Positions 1 through 6,494 of a DNA stretch of 30,784 nt are shown here, one piece after another (position 1 is the stretch's first letter; the number at the start of each line of letters is the position of its first letter). The notes beneath the pieces are model-generated. The model saw only the letters and a list, made by a program, of their open reading frames with translations, made no database searches and had not been told where the DNA came from. The stretch lies in the IMG/VR virus record IMGVR_UViG_3300045283_000080, positions 1 to 30,784 of that record. The stretch is one strand, 5' to 3'. A program made the translations under genes and the position numbers. Origin of the DNA: a virus.

Positions 1-113
1 CCTCCGCCTTCGATGAATGGCTCGCACAAGAGCCGTTTCCGCTTTACGAATCGGACGAACGGAAAATCCGGGCGATTTACACCGAAAACACACAGAAGGA
101 TTGCGACGAATGA
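1..113 (+). CDS. 3' end of an unidentified early gene (partial)
   Basis: An open frame runs from the window edge (first full codon at position 3) to a TGA at 111-113. It encodes about 36 residues of ordinary composition, including FDEWLAQEPFPLYESDER and a charged C-terminus ending in KDCDE. The TGA overlaps the ATG of the next gene (ATGA at 110-113), the coupling style used throughout this arm, which supports it as a real gene end. The start lies outside the window and the family is not recognised. Confidence 0.6.
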   Translation, partial: SAFDEWLAQEPFPLYESDERKIRAIYTENTQKDCDE

Positions 114-388
114 GCGCCGTTATCGACCGCGAAATGACCTACGAAGAAATGGCGGAGCAGGAACGCCTGCTCGCTGCGGCTGAATCCATGGAAGCGCAGG
201 CGCACGAACTGTATGCCCAGGCGCACGACGTGGAAGCGAACTCCAACCCGGAGTGGACGACTCACGCTGCGACAGAACGCAAGTTTGCCATTCACGGCCG
301 GGAACGCGCCGCCCGCCACTTTGCGAACTACCAAACCTGTTTGGCGAAGGCTGAGAAAGAAACCCAAACCGCCCAGGAGGGCATGTAA
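110..388 (+). CDS. Small charged hypothetical protein
   Basis: This is a 92-aa, Ala/Glu-rich, probably all-helical soluble protein. The frame is open back to position 17, but the ATG at 110 is preferred because it overlaps the upstream stop. The middle ([20 protein letters not shown]) reads like a coiled coil, and the C-terminal half has the charged helix [17 protein letters not shown]. No catalytic motif is seen. Its TAA overlaps the next start (TAATG at 386-390), so it is co-translated with the HNH gene. The family is not recognised. Confidence 0.65.
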   Translation: MSAVIDREMTYEEMAEQERLLAAAESMEAQAHELYAQAHDVEANSNPEWTTHAATERKFAIHGRERAARHFANYQTCLAKAEKETQTAQEGM

Positions 389-729
389 TGAGGCGCAGTG
401 AAGGCCAAGTGCCGTCAGGGCTTTATCTCGATCATTTGTGTCGGAACCGAAAATGCGTCAACCCCGAGCATTTGGAGCCCGTCACAGGACGGACAAACGT
501 CGTCATTCGCGGCGAAACGATAACCGCCAAGAATCACGCAAAGACCCATTGTGTGCATGGGCATTTGCTCAGCGGCAGTAACTTGCTTGTGGGCCGTAAA
601 GGCACAAAACGAATCTGCCGCGCATGCAAATCAGCTTACGAAAAGACAACGCGAAACTCAGAGATTTACCGCCAAAAACACGCTCAAGCCGAGCGCAACA
701 GGAGAGCAGCAAATGTTCAGACAAGGTGA
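388..729 (+). CDS. HNH endonuclease, short N-terminus
   Basis: This 113-aa protein has the core of the phage/intron-type HNH nucleases (HNH_3-like). [20 protein letters not shown] at about residues 14-33 supplies the His and zinc-binding residues of the beta-beta-alpha-metal fold. A second Cys/His cluster follows (HCVHGHLL ... [10 protein letters not shown], about residues 54-84), as in full-length relatives. Family members usually begin 40-50 residues earlier with a segment containing a GYG..AHR-type motif, which is missing, so the gene may be 5'-truncated or a short variant. The catalytic core appears intact. The ATG overlaps the upstream stop. The end overlaps the next gene, whose start at 713 lies inside this frame. 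It could be a free-standing homing-type nuclease or a phage DNA-processing nuclease; sequence alone does not separate these. Confidence 0.8.
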   Translation: MRRSEGQVPSGLYLDHLCRNRKCVNPEHLEPVTGRTNVVIRGETITAKNHAKTHCVHGHLLSGSNLLVGRKGTKRICRACKSAYEKTTRNSEIYRQKHAQAERNRRAANVQTR

Positions 730-1033
730 TGTGATGGTTTCCAGGGTGCGCGCGATCCCGAAGGGCGCCGTCGAAGTGAAACAGCCCAGCGACAAGATTG
801 TTTTGGCGTGGGGTGAAGTGACTGGGCATAGTCACGCGCTCGCGGTCGATGAGGCGCAGGAGTTCACTTTCGCCGACGCGGGCGGCATTGTTCGCCGCTT
901 CCTGAAAGTGTTCGACAAGGGCGCGACTGTTCGCCACGAGGAACACGCACCTATTCCGCTGCCGCCCGGTTTCTACGAAATCACGCGGCAGCGCGAGTAC
1001 ACGCCGGAGGAAATTCGCAATGTCGCAGACTGA
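713..1033 (+). CDS. Conserved protein paired with the DUF6745 gene
   Basis: This 106-aa protein starts at ATG 713, preceded by GGAG at 701-704. The frame is open further upstream, but that part overlaps the HNH gene. The start [18 protein letters not shown], the central [11 protein letters not shown] and the C-terminal [13 protein letters not shown] form a recognisable conserved small-protein pattern. From memory it occurs next to DUF6745 proteins in bacteria and phages. The function is unknown; it appears soluble and beta-rich, with conserved His residues (GHSHA, RHEEHAP) that could bind metal. It overlaps the next gene by 14 bp (1020-1033), so the two are almost certainly co-translated. I infer that they act together. 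Confidence 0.8.
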   Translation: MFRQGDVMVSRVRAIPKGAVEVKQPSDKIVLAWGEVTGHSHALAVDEAQEFTFADAGGIVRRFLKVFDKGATVRHEEHAPIPLPPGFYEITRQREYTPEEIRNVAD

Positions 1034-2486
1034 AGCCTTCGTTCGTCGCCCAGACTTCGTCGGTGGCGACCTCACGCCGGAAGAGAAAATCCGGATGGAC
1101 GATCATGCGCGGCTGTGGATTCGCCGCGCGTTTCGCACCGATCCAATTGACCGCTCTCGCATCGAGCCGGCGATTCTCGATCTCTACGCCGCCGCCGGAC
1201 TAAAAGCCCCGCGCGTCGTGATCGTGCCGAGCCCGCTAGTGATGGCAGTTGCCGGCGGATTCTCGGCCGCGCTGCTTCATGTCGGGGCTGCCACCGGGGC
1301 TGCCACCGGGGCTGCCACCGGGGCTGCCACCGGGGATGCCACCAGGGCTGCCACCGGGGCTGCCACCTGGGATGCCACCAGGGCTGCCACCAGGGCTGCC
1401 ACCAGGGCTGCCACCGGGGCTGCCACCAGGGCTGCCACCAGGGCTGCCACCGGGGCTGCCACCTGGGATGCCACCAGGGCTGCCACCGGGGCTGCCACCT
1501 GGGCTGCCACCGGGGATGCCACCTGGGCTGCCACCTGGGCTGCCACCGGGGCTGCCACCGGGGCTGCCACCGGGGCTGCCACCAGGGCTGCCACCGGGGC
1601 TGCCACCAGGGCTGCCACCGGGGATGCCACCGGGGCTGCCACCTGGGATGCCACCGGGGATGCCACCAGGGCTGCCACCAGGGCTGCCACCGGGGATGGA
1701 TGGGCGCAACAACTAGCGCTCGAAATCGGCGGCTCTGGCGTTGCGCCACTGATGCTCTCGTGCGCGAACAACTGGAACAACTGCACGGACTACGGAAACA
1801 TGTGGGCCGAATATCCGGCCTATCTTTCCGCCTTCCGTGACGTGCTCGGCCTGCAACTGCCGGTGCACGCGAAGTTCGCCGCGTTCGAGCAAGCCGCTAT
1901 CGAGGGCGGATTGCGGTTCATGCATCCGGATTTCTGCATGGTCTGCGACTTTCCGGAAGTGCTCCTGGTCGACGAACAGAACCGACCGCACTGTGCCGAT
2001 GGCCCGTCGCACCGCTGGCGCGACGGTTGGTCGCTCTACCACTGGCACGGCGTGCGCTTGCCGGAATACATCATCGAGCGGCCGGAGCAGATCACCGTCG
2101 CGCTGATCGAGAAAGAACCGAACGCCGAAATCCGACGCGTGATGATCGAGCGCTACGGTTCGGCACGCTACCTGCTCGACGCTGGCGCCGAGATTGTCGC
2201 CCGCGACCACATCGGCATCCTTTACCGCAAGAACGTGCCGGACGATGAGCCAATCGTCATGGTGCGGGTGTTGAACTCCACGCCCGAGCCGGATGGCGTG
2301 ATGACGCGAAAGGAAGCCATTGACACCTTCGGCGAAGCGGCAAAGGCGGCTATGAGTGCACCCGAAGGTAGTCGGTTCAAGTCCTATTTCATTCGGGTTC
2401 CGCCTAGAACCAAAACGGCACTAGAAGCCGTCGCATGGACTTTCAATATGAAGCCAAGCGACTACGCGCCCGAACTCGAAACCTAA
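1020..2486 (+). CDS. DUF6745-type protein with internal AATx tetrapeptide array
   Basis: This is a 488-aa protein. Residues 1-89 resemble the N-terminal part of DUF6745 proteins (AILDLYAAAGLKAPRVVIVP). Residues 90-225 are 34 copies of a tetrapeptide [A/D]-A-T-[G/R/W]. Residues 226-488 match the DUF6745 core as I know it: FCMVCDFPEVLLVDEQNRPH, DGWSLYHWHGVRLPEYI, PNAEIRRVMIERYG, and the end FIRVPPRTKTALEAVAWTF. The family's function is unknown; cyanobacterial and actinobacterial members have the same core. The array sits between the two family segments, so it is an in-domain expansion rather than a fused tail. Unit length is a multiple of three, so copy-number change keeps the frame. The array is open in all six frames, but flanking homology fixes this frame as coding. 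It overlaps the upstream partner by 14 bp. Confidence 0.85.
   Translation: MSQTEAFVRRPDFVGGDLTPEEKIRMDDHARLWIRRAFRTDPIDRSRIEPAILDLYAAAGLKAPRVVIVPSPLVMAVAGGFSAALLHVGAATGAATGAATGAATGDATRAATGAATWDATRAATRAATRAATGAATRAATRAATGAATWDATRAATGAATWAATGDATWAATWAATGAATGAATGAATRAATGAATRAATGDATGAATWDATGDATRAATRAATGDGWAQQLALEIGGSGVAPLMLSCANNWNNCTDYGNMWAEYPAYLSAFRDVLGLQLPVHAKFAAFEQAAIEGGLRFMHPDFCMVCDFPEVLLVDEQNRPHCADGPSHRWRDGWSLYHWHGVRLPEYIIERPEQITVALIEKEPNAEIRRVMIERYGSARYLLDAGAEIVARDHIGILYRKNVPDDEPIVMVRVLNSTPEPDGVMTRKEAIDTFGEAAKAAMSAPEGSRFKSYFIRVPPRTKTALEAVAWTFNMKPSDYAPELET
1287..1694 (+). repeat. 34-copy 12-bp tandem array, variable at two positions
   Basis: The unit is G[C/A]TGCCACC[G/A/T]GG, repeated 34 times without interruption inside the DUF6745-type gene. 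Ten of twelve positions are identical in every copy. Position 2 is C (27 copies) or A (7). Position 10 is G (17), A (11) or T (6). Every change is non-synonymous, giving Ala/Asp and Gly/Arg/Trp. All six combinations occur: AATG 15, AATR 7, AATW 5, DATR 4, DATG 2, DATW 1. C at position 10 never occurs although CGG would also encode Arg. A partial unit (gatg) follows the array. Runs of GGGG or GGG recur every 12 bases on the plus strand. Counts were made by hand from the sequence. Confidence 0.97.
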
Positions 2487-2518
2487 CCACCCTGCCGGTT
2501 AGCCGGCGAAGAGGAAAT

Positions 2519-2974
2519 ATGAATATCATCATCACGATTGGCGACAACGACCGCACCGCGCTTGTCCTGCCGGCGAATAGCGCGACAGCGCTGCTGGAGT
2601 GCCTTGCTACGGCAAAGGTGTTCAAGCGTGACGGCTACTACGCCTCTTCGGGCTGGAAGCCGTCCGCGAAAGGCGTGGCGATCACGTACAGCGACGGTGC
2701 GGAATTCCAGCCTACCGATCCTCGCGTTGCGAAGGCCGAAAAAGAAACCGAAGAGCAGCGTAGCAATTGGTACAAGGAACACACCAGGCGGGAAGCGCTC
2801 GAAAAGGAACTGGCCGAATCGAAGGCCGCGCTCGAAGCAATCAAGGCTGTGACGGTCTGCAAGACGGTTGAGCCTGAACCGCCGGTCGCAGAAAATGACA
2901 CGGGCGAGTCGGAATATGCCCGTACGGAGCGGCTGGATCATAGCGAGCCGTCCACCGATGACAGGCCATTCTAG
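2519..2974 (+). CDS. Hypothetical protein with C-terminal coiled coil
   Basis: This 151-aa protein starts at ATG 2519 (MNIIITIGDNDRTALVLP), with GAGG at 2511-2514. The frame is open back to 2435, but that part overlaps the upstream gene. Residues 1-65 look like a small beta-rich domain (LECLATAKVFKRDGYY, then GVAITYSDGAEF). Residues 70-110 are a Glu/Lys-rich coiled coil, and the tail is acidic. A short hairpin (2494-2507, GCCGG/CCGGC with a TTAG loop) lies just before the ribosome binding site. The family is not recognised. Its place before the SSB-like and exonuclease genes suggests an early DNA-metabolism gene, but no motif shows this. Confidence 0.7.
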   Translation: MNIIITIGDNDRTALVLPANSATALLECLATAKVFKRDGYYASSGWKPSAKGVAITYSDGAEFQPTDPRVAKAEKETEEQRSNWYKEHTRREALEKELAESKAALEAIKAVTVCKTVEPEPPVAENDTGESEYARTERLDHSEPSTDDRPF

Positions 2975-3048
2975 CGGCCTACTAAGGGCTAGAGCCGTCG
3001 CCTCTGCGGGTCAGGGGCACACCACACTCCCAATGAAGGACATGAACC

Positions 3049-3678
3049 ATGGCTCTGAATCTTCCCGTAGGCGGCGGTGGCGGCGACTTCAAACGCGCTC
3101 CGTCCGGTTCCCATATCTCGGTCTGCAATCTCGTTGCTGACTGCGGCTTGCAGCCTGGATCGCAGGCGTTCCCAAAACCCAAGCGCAAGCTCTACATTCG
3201 TTTCGAGATTCCGTCCGAGCGGATCGAGTACGAAAAAGACGGCAAGACGCACGAAGGTCCGATGACCATCGGCAGCTTTTACTCGGCGTCCATGAACGAA
3301 AAGGCCACGCTACGCAAGCATCTGGAAGGCTGGCGCGGCAAAGCCTTTTCCGACGAACAGGCCGAACAGTTCGACGTCTCGGCCATCGCCGGCAAAGCCT
3401 GCATGTTGTCGGTGATCGAGTCCGATAGCGGCGGCAAGACCTATTCCAACATCGCCAGCATTTCCGCGCTGCCGAAAGGGATCACTGTCCCGCAAGCGGA
3501 AAACGAACTGCTGGTCTATGTGCCGGACGATGATGGCCGCTTTTCGTCCAGCGTCTTTGCCAAGCTGCCGCAGTGGTTGCAGGAAAAGATCGACGCGCAG
3601 TTGAAGCCGGTCGCCAAGCCGCAAGCGCACGAAACGTCGGCGGACTCCGATTTCATTGATGACGATATTCCGTTCTAG
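3049..3678 (+). CDS. Probable single-stranded DNA-binding / recombination accessory protein
   Basis: This 209-aa protein starts with a Gly-rich stretch (LPVGGGGGDF). A beta-rich middle follows (KLYIRFEIPSERIEYEKDGK, then GPMTIGSFYSASMNEKATLR). It ends in an acidic tail, SDFIDDDIPF (about residues 200-209). The DDDIPF terminus is the hallmark of bacterial SSB tails that recruit partner proteins. The body resembles a phage family adjacent to RecB-like exonucleases, and the next gene here is such an exonuclease, 9 bp downstream. The ssDNA-binding role is inferred from tail and context; the body is not a clear match to classical SSB. Start at ATG 3049, with GAAGGA at 3034-3039. Confidence 0.7.
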   Translation: MALNLPVGGGGGDFKRAPSGSHISVCNLVADCGLQPGSQAFPKPKRKLYIRFEIPSERIEYEKDGKTHEGPMTIGSFYSASMNEKATLRKHLEGWRGKAFSDEQAEQFDVSAIAGKACMLSVIESDSGGKTYSNIASISALPKGITVPQAENELLVYVPDDDGRFSSSVFAKLPQWLQEKIDAQLKPVAKPQAHETSADSDFIDDDIPF

Positions 3679-3687
3679 GGGTAATTC

Positions 3688-4449
3688 ATGGGCCACTTTT
3701 ACGACCGGGACGGCACGCCGCGCTATTACGTGATCGCCAAAAATGGCAATTCACGGGATACGACGATTGCGGACGCCAGAAAGAATGGCTGGTTACCGTC
3801 CGTCACCGAGATTATCAAGGTGATCGACAAGCCCCAACTGACGAACTGGAAAATCGACCAAGCGATTCTGGCCGCGCTCACACTCCCCCGTGGCGCGGAG
3901 GAATTGGAGGCCGACTGGCTCAAGCGGGTGAAGTCCGACAGTTACGAGCAGGTGAAAGTAGCGGCAGAAGAAGGCAATCGAATCCACGAAGCCATCGAAC
4001 AGTCCTACGCCGGCACGCTTTGCCCGGACAAGTACGGCCCGCATGTCGCGGCCACCTTGCAGGAGCTGGCACGGCTGTTTCCCGGCGTGACGGACTGGGT
4101 GTCCGAGGCCAGCTTTGGTTCGGAGTTGGGATTTGGCGGGAAAGTGGACCTGCACTCCCCGTCCACCGGGATCGTGGTGGACTTCAAGGGCAAGGATGGG
4201 GATTTTACGGACGGAAAGAAATTGGCCTATGACCAGCACTGGCAACTAGCCGCTTATCAGACCGGCCTGAAGTTACCCCGGAACGTCTGCGCCAACCTGT
4301 TCGTCAGCCGGACCCATCCTGGCCGCGTAGCGAGCCACGTATGGCCCGTAGAGGACGTAGAGGAAGGATGGGGCGTGTTCTATGCCGCTTTGCGCTTGTG
4401 GGCGCGTATGCGCGGTTTTAACCCCATGTTTACCCGAGAGACGGCATGA
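3688..4449 (+). CDS. PD-(D/E)XK phage exonuclease (RecB/Cas4-like fold)
   Basis: This 253-aa nuclease has the expected motif series: GNRIHEAIE at residues 96-104, GGKVDL at 150-155 (active-site Asp), VVDFKGK at 163-169 (the D-x-K of PD-(D/E)XK), and QLAAYQ at 186-191 (motif Q-x3-Y). This is the layout of phage recombination exonucleases, which resect DNA ends for single-strand annealing or strand invasion. It lies between an SSB-like gene and NinB, forming a coherent recombination module. Its stop overlaps the NinB start (ATGA at 4446-4449). Length is near typical for the family and all motifs look intact. No Cas genes or CRISPR array are present, so a Cas4 adaptation role is unlikely. Confidence 0.85.
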   Translation: MGHFYDRDGTPRYYVIAKNGNSRDTTIADARKNGWLPSVTEIIKVIDKPQLTNWKIDQAILAALTLPRGAEELEADWLKRVKSDSYEQVKVAAEEGNRIHEAIEQSYAGTLCPDKYGPHVAATLQELARLFPGVTDWVSEASFGSELGFGGKVDLHSPSTGIVVDFKGKDGDFTDGKKLAYDQHWQLAAYQTGLKLPRNVCANLFVSRTHPGRVASHVWPVEDVEEGWGVFYAALRLWARMRGFNPMFTRETA

Positions 4450-4799
4450 AGAACGTCCGCATTACCGAAGAACAGCGCCGGACCCTGAACGCCGCGTGCG
4501 GCGACCTGAGCAAAGGCATTGTCTGGCACGGGTTCCGCCTGACCAAAGATGACTGGCGGCACCTGCTGGCCGGGACGGCGCTGGGTTGGCGGACACTGCC
4601 GGGCATCGACCAGGGCGACGGCCGGGCGGCCGGGTTAATTATGCTGGGCGGTAGCTCGCTCAAGCTGTCCAAGGATCAAGCCTCGCTGGCCCTGACGATG
4701 GCGTTTGCCATTGGCGACCACCCGGAAGGACAAGGGCTTAAGCAGGACCGTATTCAATGGAGCGAGACTGTCCAACTGGCACGAAAGGAACTTCTATGA
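4446..4799 (+). CDS. ninB: NinB-like recombination protein
   Basis: This 117-aa protein has the NinB (lambda Orf) pattern: RLTKDDWRHLLAGTALGWR in the middle, then a GIDQGDG loop, LIMLGGSSLKLS, and a helical ALTMAFAIGD end. Lambda Orf binds SSB and single-stranded DNA and helps load recombinase during phage recombination, which fits the SSB-like gene and exonuclease directly upstream. It is slightly shorter than many NinB proteins (about 140 aa), mainly at the N-terminus. Start and stop are both ATGA overlaps with neighbours. Confidence 0.75.
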   Translation: MKNVRITEEQRRTLNAACGDLSKGIVWHGFRLTKDDWRHLLAGTALGWRTLPGIDQGDGRAAGLIMLGGSSLKLSKDQASLALTMAFAIGDHPEGQGLKQDRIQWSETVQLARKELL

Positions 4800-4993
4800 T
4801 CGCGATCCGCAAACATCATCCGCAAGACCCGTCACTGGAAAAGCTGCTTTCGGACAATCGCGACCGCTACGTGGCCCAATCCGCCGCGACCAAATGCGGC
4901 CAAGTCGCCCCCTTACCGCCGATCAAGAACGCGCGGCTGTTTGTGCGGTTGGTGCGGGAGCCGTTGTTGTTGAGCTGGGAGGGGTCGAAGTGA
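4796..4993 (+). CDS. Small hypothetical protein
   Basis: This 65-aa basic protein starts at ATG 4796, which overlaps the NinB stop; AAAGGAA lies upstream. It begins IAIRKHHPQDPSLEKLLSDN and ends in a hydrophobic stretch (FVRLVREPLLLSWEG). It ends in a GTGA overlap with the next gene. No family is recognised. The case for coding rests on tight coupling at both ends. Confidence 0.6.
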   Translation: MIAIRKHHPQDPSLEKLLSDNRDRYVAQSAATKCGQVAPLPPIKNARLFVRLVREPLLLSWEGSK

Positions 4994-5190
4994 TTCGCTG
5001 GATTGCAAAGTTATTCGGTTATCGGCCTGTCTACATTCTCGACCACGATGGCGATGTAAGCAAAGCCTACGCTTTCAAAACGTCATTCGGATATGTATGC
5101 AATCACCCGATTACCGGCAGGAAGTTGCTGCTAATGGCAGACGGCAGCTATCACGGCCCGAACTATGTCAGCGCGTGGAGGCTTGCATGA
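4990..5190 (+). CDS. Small hypothetical protein, GTG start
   Basis: This 66-aa protein begins at GTG 4990, whose TG is shared with the upstream TGA (GTGA), and GGGAGGGG lies just upstream. The sequence (IRWIAKLFGYRPVYILDHDG, then AFKTSFGYVCNHPITGRKLL and NYVSAWRLA) looks like a compact beta-rich domain of a type common in small phage proteins. No function is known. An in-frame ATG at 4705 is an unlikely start because it lies inside NinB. Confidence 0.65.
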   Translation: MIRWIAKLFGYRPVYILDHDGDVSKAYAFKTSFGYVCNHPITGRKLLLMADGSYHGPNYVSAWRLA

Positions 5191-5222
5191 CCCCTATGCG
5201 CAACAGTGGGGTGGCGGGGTGA
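5187..5222 (+). other. 11-codon mini-ORF bridging two coupled genes
   Basis: ATG 5187 overlaps the stop of the upstream gene (ATGA), and the mini-ORF stop at 5220-5222 overlaps the GTG start of the next gene (GTGA at 5219-5222). It reads MTPMRNSGVAG. It could serve only to hand ribosomes to the membrane peptide gene, or be chance. There is no evidence of a functional product. Confidence 0.3.
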
Positions 5223-5374
5223 ATGCTTTTGCATGGCTCGCCGTTTTTGACATCGCCTGTATAGGTGCGGCTACCTATTTGGCCGTCAACAATCATCCTG
5301 GCTTTGCCATCTTCCTTTTCCTGATGGCAGCGACAACGACGGTTACGACAGAACGCAAGGACAAAGACACATGA
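5219..5374 (+). CDS. Small two-helix membrane protein, GTG start
   Basis: This 51-aa protein has two hydrophobic segments (AFAWLAVFDIACIGAATYLA and FAIFLFLMAATTTV, about residues 3-22 and 29-43) and a charged C-terminus (ERKDKDT). It is probably an inner-membrane peptide of the early arm. The GTG at 5219 is preferred because it follows a stop-start overlap; an earlier ATG at 5165 would overlap the previous gene. The end overlaps the next ATG (5371-5374). The role is unknown; small phage membrane proteins of early regions often act on the host envelope, but nothing here shows that. Confidence 0.6.
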   Translation: MNAFAWLAVFDIACIGAATYLAVNNHPGFAIFLFLMAATTTVTTERKDKDT

Positions 5375-5841
5375 ACACCCCCGCATTGCAGTCGAGCGAG
5401 TTGCCGACACCCGCTGAAACCGTGGAGGCTCTCAAGTGGTTACAGGACCATTTTCTTGAAGCCTTACGAATACTGGAAACTCCTGCTGGAATCGCGTTTA
5501 GAGAATCACAGGAGATGTCCGATGAAGATGTGCGAGCAACGGCACGAACCATTGGCGGAATAACTGAGGTAGCCATAAAGCAGCTAGAACGACTCGCCGC
5601 GCAGCCAGCGGAGGGGGTGAGTGGATGGCGACCGATTGAGAGCGCGCCGAGGGATGGTCACGGCGTCTGGCTGGCAACCAGTGACGGTAAAAACATGCGC
5701 CTAGGATGGTGGTCTACTGCCCGCAGCATATGGATGGATTTAGTGTCGAGTGGTCTAGTGCCAGAGACACCGCTATCTTTCCGGCCATCATTATGGCACC
5801 CAGTTCCCGCCGCCCCATCGCAGACAGAGGTGCAGGGATGA
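5371..5841 (+). CDS. DUF551-like protein
   Basis: This 156-aa protein has a helical N-terminal half (ETVEALKWLQDHFLEALRIL) and a C-terminal half with GWRPIESAPRDGHGVWLAT and spaced Trp residues (LGWWSTARSIWMD). The latter pattern, W-x-P-I-E-x-A-P-x-D-G followed by a Trp-rich segment, is typical of DUF551-type phage and prophage proteins of unknown function. Both ends are ATGA overlaps. Confidence 0.7.
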   Translation: MNTPALQSSELPTPAETVEALKWLQDHFLEALRILETPAGIAFRESQEMSDEDVRATARTIGGITEVAIKQLERLAAQPAEGVSGWRPIESAPRDGHGVWLATSDGKNMRLGWWSTARSIWMDLVSSGLVPETPLSFRPSLWHPVPAAPSQTEVQG

Positions 5842-6026
5842 ACAGGAAAACGAGAGCTTGCGTTGCGTTGTCGGTATTTGTCCTGATCGTCTTGTGGAGC
5901 GTGTTCATCGCATGGTGTTCAGGTGTTAATGGACGCGGGGAAGGTTTGGCGAATGCATTGATTTTCGGCTCTTTCATTGGAGCAGGTATAGGCGGCGCAA
6001 TTTTTGGCTCGGGAGAACTGCAATGA
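5838..6026 (+). CDS. Small membrane protein with glycine-zipper-like segment
   Basis: This 62-aa protein has a basic N-terminus (MNRKTR), a first transmembrane helix (ACVALSVFVLIVLWSVFIAW) and a second Gly-rich helix (ALIFGSFIGAGIGGAIFGSG). The GxxxG spacing in helix 2 suggests oligomerisation. It starts at an ATGA overlap (5838). The frame is open back to 5706, but that lies inside the upstream gene. A holin-like or exclusion-type role cannot be excluded, though the lysis cassette is elsewhere. Confidence 0.65.
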   Translation: MNRKTRACVALSVFVLIVLWSVFIAWCSGVNGRGEGLANALIFGSFIGAGIGGAIFGSGELQ

Positions 6027-6310
6027 ACGCGACCGAACTGATGGCGCTGAGTGAGAAGGCGACTGCTGCTGGAAAGGCTTTTGTGGCTGATCCCCATAGC
6101 TACGAACGATTGCGTGTGCGGGATATGGCCCAAGAAGATGAAAGACGTGGCGCCGTCAGCTTCATCCGCTCCCCCGAGTTTGCGGAAATGGTGAAGAACG
6201 CCGAGGCGTGGCGAGAGTTTCAGCGGCAGATTGCTGAACTGCCTAAATACGACACAACTTCAGTAGCCGCCAACCAGATAGGGGATAAGGGTGATGGCAA
6301 TCACAAGTAA
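6023..6310 (+). CDS. Small hypothetical protein
   Basis: This 95-aa protein is soluble and mostly helical (LMALSEKATAAGKAFVADPH, then MVKNAEAWREFQRQIAEL). Start and end overlap the neighbouring genes. No family is recognised and no catalytic motif is seen. Confidence 0.6.
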   Translation: MNATELMALSEKATAAGKAFVADPHSYERLRVRDMAQEDERRGAVSFIRSPEFAEMVKNAEAWREFQRQIAELPKYDTTSVAANQIGDKGDGNHK

Positions 6311-6494
6311 AACGCGGACGTTCGCACCATGCCCCTATGGTGAAGGCTACGGAATCACGCTGCGCGAATACTTCGCTGCGATGGCGATGCAGGGAATGGC
6401 TATGCGCGTTAAATCGCTGCTTGACCATGAAGTTGCAGCAGCGTCGGTTCGTTTGGCCGATGCCCTTCTTGCCGAACTGGAGAAAGTCAAATGA
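6294..6494 (+). CDS. Small conserved phage protein
   Basis: This protein is 66 aa from ATG 6294; a GTG immediately before it at 6291 could also serve, giving 67 aa. The core YGITLREYFAAMAMQGMAMR followed by a helix ending LADALLAELEKVK matches a recurrent pattern in small phage proteins (R-E-Y/H-F-A-x-x-A-M-Q-G) of unknown function. GGGGATAAGG upstream supplies the ribosome binding site. It overlaps the previous gene by 17 bp and the next by an ATGA. Confidence 0.65.
   Translation: MAITSKTRTFAPCPYGEGYGITLREYFAAMAMQGMAMRVKSLLDHEVAAASVRLADALLAELEKVK

Noticed and set aside
1287-1694. Array as a CRISPR or as a diversity-generating-retroelement variable region
   Set aside because: There are no spacers of CRISPR type and no cas genes. 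No reverse transcriptase or template repeat is visible, and the invariant A in ACC argues against adenine-directed mutagenesis.
1287-1694. Resemblance of the AATx repeat to antifreeze glycoprotein (Ala-Ala-Thr) repeats
   Set aside because: The period and charged/aromatic residues differ and the context is a DUF6745 protein. Treated as coincidence.
1249-1716. Plus-strand GLPP/GMPP repeat frame that looks collagen-like
   Set aside because: The period is four, not the Gly-X-Y three of collagen, and its flanks have no protein-like sequence.
1072-1749. Long minus-strand frames (WQPRWQP-type and GGSPGGSP-type) opposite the array
   Set aside because: They exist only because the 12-bp unit lacks stops in every frame. 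Flanking homology supports only the plus-strand DUF6745 frame.
3688-4449. Cas4 as an adaptation protein
   Set aside because: The fold is similar but there are no Cas1/Cas2 genes or CRISPR array. The neighbours are phage recombination genes.
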